DNA of 14,445 nt from Bifidobacterium breve. Lineage in GTDB: Bacteria > Actinomycetota > Actinomycetes > S36-B12. The DNA is taken from positions 1 through 14,445 of the forward strand of contig CALPZT020000012.1 of NCBI GenBank assembly GCA_943328365.2, given 5' to 3'. Positions 1-5,661 of this stretch are shown here, piece by piece. The notes under the pieces are model-generated. The model saw nothing but the letters and a program-made list of their open reading frames with translations, made no database searches and had not been told where the DNA came from. How positions within the stretch are numbered: position 1 is the stretch's first letter; each line of letters opens with the position of its first letter. A program made the translations under genes and the position numbers.

Positions 1-24
1 ACACGACCAGGAAAACCCAGCCGA

Positions 25-40
25 ACCCCGGGAACGGGGT
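25..40 (-). repeat. Short inverted repeat in rRNA leader
   Basis: ACCCC and GGGGT flank a 6-base spacer, giving a possible 5-bp GC-rich hairpin in the leader RNA just downstream of the conserved block. It may take part in pre-rRNA folding. The function is not shown by the sequence. Confidence 0.4.
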
Positions 41-50
41 AATTGGCATT

Positions 51-80
51 GACATGTTGCACGCTGTTGAGTTCTCAAGG
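51..80 (-). promoter_or_regulatory. Conserved actinobacterial pre-16S leader block
   Basis: The minus strand contains CCTTGAGAACTCAACAGCGT followed by GCAACATGTC. From family knowledge, a TTGAGAACTCAA-type block lies shortly upstream of 16S rRNA in many actinobacteria and is thought to act in antitermination or pre-rRNA processing. Its core TTGAG..CTCAA is an inverted repeat. Its presence fixes the direction of the rRNA operon and is the main taxonomic clue in this gene-free part. Confidence 0.75.
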
Positions 81-229
81 TACGGACGCGCACCGCTACT
101 CGGCCTTCCAGCCTCATCTCGGGACGATGATGATCATGTACTTAGTCGTTCGCGTCAGACAAAGATCCAATAAATCAAACCTTCATCCAACTTGGACGTT
201 CGTTGCCCGCGGGAACCGGCCTAGCTTGG

Positions 230-242
230 CGCACTCAGTGCG
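230..242 (-). repeat. Inverted repeat CGCACT-N-AGTGCG in early rRNA leader
   Basis: A 6-bp perfect inverted repeat around one central base lies about 30-40 nt after the predicted rRNA transcript start. Steric limits would open the centre into a loop, leaving a short GC-rich stem. No role is evident. Confidence 0.35.
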
Positions 243-276
243 GCTTGGTGTCCGTTCCTCCCCTGCGGGAGTGCAA

Positions 277-305
277 ACATTACGTTGTTGTGAATGCCGG
301 GTCAA
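277..305 (-). promoter_or_regulatory. rRNA operon promoter
   Basis: On the minus strand a -35 box TTGACC (305-300) is followed by exactly 17 bases and a -10 box TAATGT (282-277). TTGACC differs from TTGACA at one position. The transcript would start near base 270 and run leftward through the rRNA leader. The promoter lies 66 bp after the tyrS stop codon. This is the only strong sigma-70-type match I found in the first 371 bases; a second promoter nearer the 16S gene is possible but not convincing. Confidence 0.7.
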
Positions 306-362
306 ATCCTGATGTCGCTTTGCCCCTCGAAAACTGGCAACACCACGCGAATTCTTTTGCGC

Positions 363-379
363 AGCAATAGATTATTGCT
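363..379 (-). terminator. Small hairpin over the tyrS stop codon, weak terminator candidate
   Basis: AGCAATA and TATTGCT form a perfect 7-bp stem with a 3-nt loop, and the tyrS TAA lies in the loop and stem. No run of U follows and the stem is AT-rich, so this is at best a weak terminator. It may instead be a mRNA 3' structure. The rRNA promoter starts only 57 bp further on. Confidence 0.3.
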
Positions 380-1658
380 CGACCCGAATACCGCCTACAG
401 TGCGCTTTCCGCGCCTGAGGACAAGCCATTCCCCGTGCAGAAGGTCCACCATGGTCGGAATGTGCCCTTCCGCTTGAACGCGCTCGTTGTTGAGGTAAGC
501 GCCTCCCTCGGTCACTGTGCGGCGGGCCTGCCCCTTGCTTGTCGCAAGTCCGCAGCGCACGAGCAGATCCTCGACTGGCGGGAGCGACCCGTCGATGACC
601 TCCGCCGCCTTCACCACACCGTTCGGTGCCTCCATGAGCGCTGCCGTCAGTGCAGCAGGCTGGAGGGCAGCCAGGTCGCCCTGCCCGAAGAGCGCGAGGC
701 CGGCAGCCTCGGCCGCATGCTGCTCGCCCTCGCCGTGGACCAGAGCCGTGAGCTCCTGCGCGAGGGCGCGCTGAGCGGCGCGCTCGTGGGGCCGCTCAGC
801 GGTAGCGGCGAGAAGCTCGTCGACGCGACTGCGATCCGCGAAGCTGAAGGTACGAAGCAGCGTCGGCACATCCCGGTCATCGGCGTTGAGCCAGAACTGG
901 AAGAACGCGTACGGGCTCGTGAGTCCCGGATCAAGCCAGATGGTGCCCGATTCGGTCTTGCCAAACTTGGTCCCATCGGCCTTCACGAGGAGCGGAGTGG
1001 TGAGCGCGTGGACGCTTGATGACTCCACTCGGCGAATGAGATCGACGCCGGCGGTGATATTGCCCCACTGATCGGAGCCGCCAGTCTGAAGCGTGCACCC
1101 GTACTGCCTGAAGAGTTGCAGGTAGTCGAAGGACTGCAGCAGTTGGTAGCTGAACTCCGTGTAGGAGATGCCTTCCTTTGCGAGACGCGCCGCGACTGCT
1201 TCGCGATCGAGCATGCGGTTGACGCTGAAGTGCTTTCCGATGTCGCGGAGGAACTCCAGTACCGACACTCCTTCGGTCCAGTCGTAGTTGTTCACCATCA
1301 CGGCAGCATTTGACCCGGTGAAGTCATAGAAGCTCTCGAGCTGTCCCCTGATGCGACTGACCCAATCCTCGACGATCTCGCTCGGATTCAGCTGGCGTTC
1401 ACCGGTCATCTTCGGGTCGCCGATAAGCCCAGTTGCGCCACCCACCAGCGCCAAGGGCCGGTGCCCCGCCTGCTGGAAACGCCGAACGGTGAGGATCTGG
1501 GCGAGGTTGCCCAGGTGCAGGCTCGGCGCGGTCGGATCGAAGCCGCAGTACAGGGTCATCGGTCCGGCGTCGGCAGCCGCCTGAAGGGCGCCGAGATCAG
1601 TGCTCTGGGCAATGAGGTCTCGCCAGAGAAGTTCGTCGAGGATCGATGATGTAGTCAC
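372..1658 (-). CDS. tyrS: Tyrosyl-tRNA synthetase
   Basis: This cytoplasmic class I aminoacyl-tRNA synthetase charges tRNA-Tyr with tyrosine using ATP. The 428-residue length fits bacterial TyrS. Visible motifs are the HIGH-type HLGN at residues 48-51, GGSDQWGN at 193-200 (tyrosine pocket), and the KMSKS-type loop KFGKT at 231-235. The C-terminal S4-like RNA-binding domain includes SKGQARRTV and YLNNERV. The start is a GTG; the N-terminus ILDELLWRDLIAQSTD matches the usual family beginning. No good Shine-Dalgarno precedes it. A weak -10-like AATGAT six bases before the GTG would allow a leaderless transcript, but this is uncertain. The gene lies 95 bp after mpg and directly before the rRNA promoter. 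That gap shows no other feature. Confidence 0.97.
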   Translation of the reverse strand: MTTSSILDELLWRDLIAQSTDLGALQAAADAGPMTLYCGFDPTAPSLHLGNLAQILTVRRFQQAGHRPLALVGGATGLIGDPKMTGERQLNPSEIVEDWVSRIRGQLESFYDFTGSNAAVMVNNYDWTEGVSVLEFLRDIGKHFSVNRMLDREAVAARLAKEGISYTEFSYQLLQSFDYLQLFRQYGCTLQTGGSDQWGNITAGVDLIRRVESSSVHALTTPLLVKADGTKFGKTESGTIWLDPGLTSPYAFFQFWLNADDRDVPTLLRTFSFADRSRVDELLAATAERPHERAAQRALAQELTALVHGEGEQHAAEAAGLALFGQGDLAALQPAALTAALMEAPNGVVKAAEVIDGSLPPVEDLLVRCGLATSKGQARRTVTEGGAYLNNERVQAEGHIPTMVDLLHGEWLVLRRGKRTVGGIRVEQ

Positions 1659-1753
1659 CTGCGCATCATTTCGTACAACACGCGCACGCTCATTGCTGGG
1701 TTCGACGGGGCGATCTCGACCGACAATGGATCGCTCGCAAATGCTTCGCCAGC

Positions 1754-2380
1754 CTACGAGTCAACCGTTTTCGTCCTTCGTCGGATGACTGCGGCACGGT
1801 AGGGACTCACGGTGGGTTCACCGGGCAGGATGAAGCGCCACATCGTGCCGGCACCCTCCCCCGCCACCCCTGTCCGCCGAGATGTCAGCACCTGCGTTGC
1901 CGCCTCGGGCGCGAGCGCAAGGCTCACGCTCGACGCTGGGTCCAGCAGGTCGAGTCCGTCGCATGACCCATCAATCGCCAGTGCGGTGGCTAACCTTGCC
2001 GGCCCCCGGCATAGGTCGCGGTCCCGGTCGCACGTCGGTCGTCGCTCCCGTACCGTATCCACCCCGTCGACAACCTCTCCGGCCCTGATGAGCACGGCTC
2101 CTGCGATTCCCTCCGGCTGCGTCACGATGTTCATCATCCAGTGCATGCCGTACGTGAAGTAGGAGTATGCATGCCCAGGCGGACCGAACATCGACGCATT
2201 GCGTGCGGTGAGACGTCGGAATGCATGGGAACCGGGGTCCTCGCCCACGCCGCCGTACGCTTCAACCTCCGTGACCCGAATCGTTACCTCGCTTCCGCCG
2301 ATTCGCGACGTCAGCATGGACCCGAGTATTCGCGGTGCCACCTCCGCGGGATGCCCGGCCAGCTCGGTTCGTGGATTCAC
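1754..2380 (-). CDS. mpg: 3-methyladenine DNA glycosylase (AAG/MPG family)
   Basis: This base-excision repair enzyme removes alkylated and deaminated purines such as 3-methyladenine and hypoxanthine. At 208 residues it has normal family length. By alignment to human AAG from memory, EVEAY (38-42) holds the catalytic Glu at E40 and a base-stacking Tyr at Y42. H52 matches the second stacking residue. FTYGMHWMMN carries the helix-intercalating Tyr (Y77) and the pocket Asn (N84). The only available start is GTG at 2380, because an in-frame TAG lies three codons upstream. No Shine-Dalgarno is visible. The start lies 21 bp after the argH stop, so translation may depend on ribosomes finishing argH (inference). 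It is probably co-transcribed with the arginine genes but has no known role in them. Confidence 0.93.
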   Translation of the reverse strand: MNPRTELAGHPAEVAPRILGSMLTSRIGGSEVTIRVTEVEAYGGVGEDPGSHAFRRLTARNASMFGPPGHAYSYFTYGMHWMMNIVTQPEGIAGAVLIRAGEVVDGVDTVRERRPTCDRDRDLCRGPARLATALAIDGSCDGLDLLDPASSVSLALAPEAATQVLTSRRTGVAGEGAGTMWRFILPGEPTVSPYRAAVIRRRTKTVDS

Positions 2381-2401
2381 TGGACGAGGCTACGACGCAC
2401 G

Positions 2402-3829
2402 TCAACCAATGTCGGGCACGGACCAGCGCGTCATCTGCGCTGCGACGGACTGCCGAAGGCCTTCGATCTGCTCCCGCACGCGATCAGGGGCCGTCCCGCC
2501 GAACGCCGAACGTGAGTCAAGCGACCCCCGCACGGAGAGCACAGAACGCACCGCAGGCGTCAAGGAGGCCGAAATTCCCTGCAATTCCTCGTCGGAGAGA
2601 TCCCAGAGTTCAACGCCTCGTGATTCTGCCCGTCGCACGCACGCTCCCGCGATCTCATGCGCTTCTCGAAACGGCACTCCGGCGCGAACGAGCCACTCGG
2701 CGATATCGGTCGCTAGGGCGAAGCCCTCGGGTGCCGAACGCGCCATGCGAGCTGTGTCGAATCGCAGGGTCGAGATCATCCCGGTCATGGCGGGCAGGAT
2801 GAGGAGCAGTTGCTCGACCGTGTCGAAGACCGGCTCCTTGTCCTCCTGCAAATCGCGGTTGTAGGCGAAGGGCAGGCCCTTGAGGGTCGCGAGCAGGCCG
2901 GTGAGGTTGCCGATGAGCCGGCCCGACTTTCCGCGCGCGAGCTCTGCGACGTCCGGGTTCTTCTTCTGCGGCATGATCGAGGAACCGGTTGACCAGGCAT
3001 CGTCAAGCGTTGCCCACCCGAACTCGCGCGAGGTCATCAAGATGACCTCCTCGCCAATCCGCGACAGATGCACTCCGAGCATTGCCGATACGAAGAGGAA
3101 TTCCGCGACCCAGTCACGGTCGCTCACCGCATCGATCGAGTTCGCGAGCGCCGAGGTGAAACCAAGGTCTCGGGCAACCGCTTCCGGGTCAAGCCCCAGG
3201 CTTGAACCGGCGAGGGCGCCTGCACCGAGCGGGGATCTCGCGCATCGAATATCCCAGTCGGCAAAGCGTTCAAGATCGCGGCTCAATGCATGGACGTGCT
3301 TCGCGAGTTCGTGACCGAACGACACCGGCTGGGCGTGCTGAAGGTGGGTAAAGCCAGGAGACGAAGTCCCGACGTGCTGCGACGCCTGCTCGATGAATGC
3401 GAGTTCCAGGTCGATCACCTCGCGCGCAATCACCTGCACTTGATGCCGGAGGTACATTCGAAAATCGGTTGACACCTGGTCATTCCTGCTTCGGCCCGCG
3501 CGAAGCTTTCCTCCGAGGTCGCCGAGAATCGCGATGAGATGGCGCTCGATGGCCGTATGGACGTCCTCGTCCTGCGCCTCAGGGCCGAGGTCGCCGTTGC
3601 TCACCCGCCCCGCCACGTCAGCGAGCGCATTCTGGACGAGCGTGAGCTCGGAATCCGTGAGAAGGCCTGCCTGCGCCAGAACGCGAGCATGGGCTCGTGT
3701 CTGCTCAATGTCATACGGGGCAAGGCGCCAGTCGAAGTGCACTGACGCGCTCAGTGCGGTCATCGCATCGGACGGGCCCGTCGCAAACCGTCCGCCCCAA
3801 AGGCGAGTCGGCTCCGCTTCAGCAGCCAC
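2402..3829 (-). CDS. argH: Argininosuccinate lyase
   Basis: ArgH catalyses the last step of arginine synthesis, splitting argininosuccinate into arginine and fumarate. It belongs to the fumarase/aspartase superfamily and works as a tetramer. The 475-residue length is typical. Motifs are LWGGRF near the N-terminus (10-15), SRNDQ (114-118), THLQHAQP with the catalytic-region His162, and the family signature GSSIMPQKKNP (282-292) with the catalytic Ser in its flexible loop. The GTG start is supported by GGAGGA just upstream and by the conserved LWGGRF position. The preceding 27 codons are open in the same frame back to the argR stop codon and include a 15-bp tandem repeat. They contain no ATG, GTG or TTG. 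Confidence 0.96.
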   Translation of the reverse strand: MAAEAEPTRLWGGRFATGPSDAMTALSASVHFDWRLAPYDIEQTRAHARVLAQAGLLTDSELTLVQNALADVAGRVSNGDLGPEAQDEDVHTAIERHLIAILGDLGGKLRAGRSRNDQVSTDFRMYLRHQVQVIAREVIDLELAFIEQASQHVGTSSPGFTHLQHAQPVSFGHELAKHVHALSRDLERFADWDIRCARSPLGAGALAGSSLGLDPEAVARDLGFTSALANSIDAVSDRDWVAEFLFVSAMLGVHLSRIGEEVILMTSREFGWATLDDAWSTGSSIMPQKKNPDVAELARGKSGRLIGNLTGLLATLKGLPFAYNRDLQEDKEPVFDTVEQLLLILPAMTGMISTLRFDTARMARSAPEGFALATDIAEWLVRAGVPFREAHEIAGACVRRAESRGVELWDLSDEELQGISASLTPAVRSVLSVRGSLDSRSAFGGTAPDRVREQIEGLRQSVAAQMTRWSVPDIG

Positions 3830-3832
3830 GCG

Positions 3833-3838
3833 TCCTCC
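3833..3838 (-). promoter_or_regulatory. Ribosome binding site of argH
   Basis: GGAGGA lies three bases before the argH GTG (GGAGG core four bases away). The spacing is shorter than ideal, but this is the only strong Shine-Dalgarno in the argR-argH gap and it decides the start. It lies directly next to the last partial copy of the 15-bp tandem repeat. Confidence 0.6.
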
Positions 3839-3889
3839 GTCCGCATAGGCCCCGTCCGCATAGATCTCGTCCGCATAGATCTCGTCCGC
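3839..3889 (-). repeat. 15-bp tandem repeat between argR and argH
   Basis: Read on the minus strand, GCGGACGAGATCTAT occurs twice in perfect copies (3889-3875 and 3874-3860). A diverged copy GCGGACGGGGCCTAT follows (3859-3845), then a partial GCGGAC (3844-3839). The unit is a multiple of three, so changes in copy number keep the reading frame. Read in the argH frame it would spell A-D-E-I-Y twice and then A-D-G-A-Y. It lies between the argR stop codon and the argH ribosome binding site. There are no unique spacers, so it is not a CRISPR. Slipped-strand duplication is the likely origin. Confidence 0.9.
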
Positions 3890-3910
3890 AATGGCACCCG
3901 CTCGCAGCCT

Positions 3911-4474
3911 TCACGATGTTCTCCTCTGATTGCCTCGGCGTGATGACCGCCCACTCTCCGAACGGTACGGGGTAGTCAGACCAGGACCGGACCCCGATGC
4001 AAGATCCAGCAGCCGTCCGCAGAGCAACGCTGCTTCGTCTGCACTCGAGGTCACGACGAGCACTGTGTCATCACCAGCGACCGTGCCGATGATCTGCGGC
4101 GCTCCAGCGCGATCAAGGGTCCCTGCGAGGTACATCGCCGCACCCGGTGGGGTGCGAAGGACCGCAAGGTTCTCGGCGGCGACAGCGCTCACGAGGACCT
4201 CGTTGATTACCCGCGCAATCGAGTCGAGGCCGGCCGCCGGCACCAGTCTGGTTGCCTGTGCGGTATCCGAGACGAGGTAGCGCACGCTGCCATCGGCGGC
4301 GATGCCCTTCGCGGCGCCTATCGCCTCGAGGTCGCGCGACAGGGTTGCCTGCGTGACGTCAATTCCCTGATCTGCGAGCAGCGTCCGGAGTTGATCCTGC
4401 GAGGTGACGACTTCTTCGACGAGCAGTGACCTGACCTGGGAGCGACGGGCCGTCATGCTCTGCGGCGCGCTCAC
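3911..4474 (-). CDS. argR: Arginine repressor ArgR
   Basis: This is a hexameric arginine-sensing DNA-binding repressor of arginine genes, 187 residues from the chosen start. An N-terminal winged helix-turn-helix includes SQDQLRTLL and TQATLSRDLE (41-50), with the DNA-contacting Ser-Arg pair at 46-47. The C-terminal arginine-binding and oligomerisation domain carries GTVAGDDT (130-137). I chose the GTG that overlaps the argD stop by four bases (GTGA); GGGAG stands six bases upstream. An ATG six codons later lacks a ribosome binding site. The last ~27 residues extend past the usual end of the domain into a Ser/Arg-rich tail (RRGNQRR). It sits inside the operon it should regulate, giving feedback through the operator before argC. 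Confidence 0.94.
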   Translation of the reverse strand: MSAPQSMTARRSQVRSLLVEEVVTSQDQLRTLLADQGIDVTQATLSRDLEAIGAAKGIAADGSVRYLVSDTAQATRLVPAAGLDSIARVINEVLVSAVAAENLAVLRTPPGAAMYLAGTLDRAGAPQIIGTVAGDDTVLVVTSSADEAALLCGRLLDLASGSGPGLTTPYRSESGRSSRRGNQRRTS

Positions 4475-5661
4475 CCTGGGCTCCCGTGCTCGACAATATC
4501 GCCGAGGGCCCTGCCCCATCGGACGATGACCTCGTCCACATCGTCATCGGTGATCGTGAGTGCCGGGGCGAGCCTGACCACCCGGGAGCCGATCGCATTG
4601 ACGAGCAGGCCCTGTGCCCGCGCGGACCGCTCAATGGCCTTGGCATGGTCACCTGCAATGACAGCACCGAGCAGGAGTCCGTGACCCCGCACATGATCGA
4701 CGAGTCCGTGCGACGCGGCGACGAGCTCTCCGGACAGCCGGGCATTGAGCATGGCCGCCCGGGCCAGGAGGCCTTCATCCTCGATGATGTCGAGCACCGC
4801 AAGTGCCGCAGACGCAACGACCGGATTGCCGCCGAATGTCGAACCGTGTGATCCGGGCTCCAACAGATCGGCTGCCCGTCCGCTCGCCAGCACTGCACCG
4901 ATCGGCAAGCCACCTCCGAGTCCCTTGGCGAGGGTCATGATGTCGGGAACCACCTTCTCCCGCTGGTGGGCGAACCAGCGGCCGGTGCGGCCAATCCCCG
5001 TCTGGACCTCGTCGAGAACGAGAAGGGCGCCGTTCGCGTCGCAGACCCTCCGGGCGGCGGCGAGGTATCCGTCAGAGGGGACGACGACTCCGCCCTCGCC
5101 CTGAATCGGCTCGAGGAATACCGCGGCGGTCTGGTCGGATACAGCCGTTCGTAGAGCCTCCGCGTCGTCGTACGGGACGACACTGACGTCGCCGGGCAGC
5201 GGCCGGAACGGGTCCTGCTTCGCGGGCTGCGCGGTGAGTGCCAACGACCCCATTGTTCGTCCGTGGAAGCTGCCTGCCGCCACGACCATGCCGCTGCGGC
5301 CGGTGAGCCGCGCAATCTTGAACGCAGCCTCATTCGCTTCGGCTCCGGAGTTGCAGAAGAACACCCGGGCATTCTCAGGGTTGCCAGCGAGCCGGATGAG
5401 ACGCTCGGCAAGGGCGATGGCCGGTTCAGTGGCGTAGAGATTGCTCGTATGCCCCAGGGTCGACAGTTGCGCCGACACTGCTTCGATGTATCGCGGGTGC
5501 GCATGACCGATCGCATTGACGGCGATTCCAGCGATGAGGTCGATGTACTCGCCGCCCTCGTCATCCCACACCCGCGAGCCGCTGCCTCTCACGAGCATGA
5601 TCGGAGGAGTGCCGTAGTTGTCCATGAACGCGCCTTGCCACCGAGTGCGCCAGTCGCTCAT
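4471..5661 (-). CDS. argD: Acetylornithine aminotransferase
   Basis: This PLP-dependent class III aminotransferase turns N-acetylglutamate semialdehyde into N-acetylornithine with glutamate as amino donor. Many family members also serve lysine synthesis. It has 396 residues, the normal length. NSGAEANEAA (104-113) contacts the cofactor phosphate. LDEVQTG (216-222) has the Asp that pairs with the pyridine nitrogen. TLAKGLGGG has the Schiff-base Lys246, and GSTFGGNP follows at 273-280. The ATG is chosen because it overlaps the argB stop as ATGA. The frame stays open further upstream, but that region lies inside argB and resembles nothing in this family. The gene overlaps argR by four bases, so no argF lies between them. 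Confidence 0.96.
   Translation of the reverse strand: MSDWRTRWQGAFMDNYGTPPIMLVRGSGSRVWDDEGGEYIDLIAGIAVNAIGHAHPRYIEAVSAQLSTLGHTSNLYATEPAIALAERLIRLAGNPENARVFFCNSGAEANEAAFKIARLTGRSGMVVAAGSFHGRTMGSLALTAQPAKQDPFRPLPGDVSVVPYDDAEALRTAVSDQTAAVFLEPIQGEGGVVVPSDGYLAAARRVCDANGALLVLDEVQTGIGRTGRWFAHQREKVVPDIMTLAKGLGGGLPIGAVLASGRAADLLEPGSHGSTFGGNPVVASAALAVLDIIEDEGLLARAAMLNARLSGELVAASHGLVDHVRGHGLLLGAVIAGDHAKAIERSARAQGLLVNAIGSRVVRLAPALTITDDDVDEVIVRWGRALGDIVEHGSPG

Larger units (their letters stand above)
1..270 (-). other. rRNA operon leader (5' transcribed spacer upstream of 16S)
   Basis: This gene-free stretch reads on the minus strand as the leader of an rRNA operon running off the left edge. It follows a good promoter (277-305) and carries the leader block common to actinobacterial rrn operons (51-80). 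I see no credible protein gene here. The 16S gene itself is not in the window; its usual start motif (AGAGTTTGATC) is absent. Leader RNA of this type is normally removed during rRNA maturation. The exact transcript start and processing sites are inferred. Confidence 0.8.

Noticed and set aside
150..200. Second rRNA promoter in the AT-richer part of the leader
   Set aside because: TTGGAT and TTGTCT elements are present, but no -10 of reasonable quality lies at 16-18 bp spacing.
3760..3954. 64-residue minus-strand frame whose repeats read RTRSM-RTRSM-RTGPM
   Set aside because: It overlaps the ends of argR and argH in another frame; the pattern is only the 15-bp DNA repeat read out of phase. 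No ribosome binding site or coding bias supports it.
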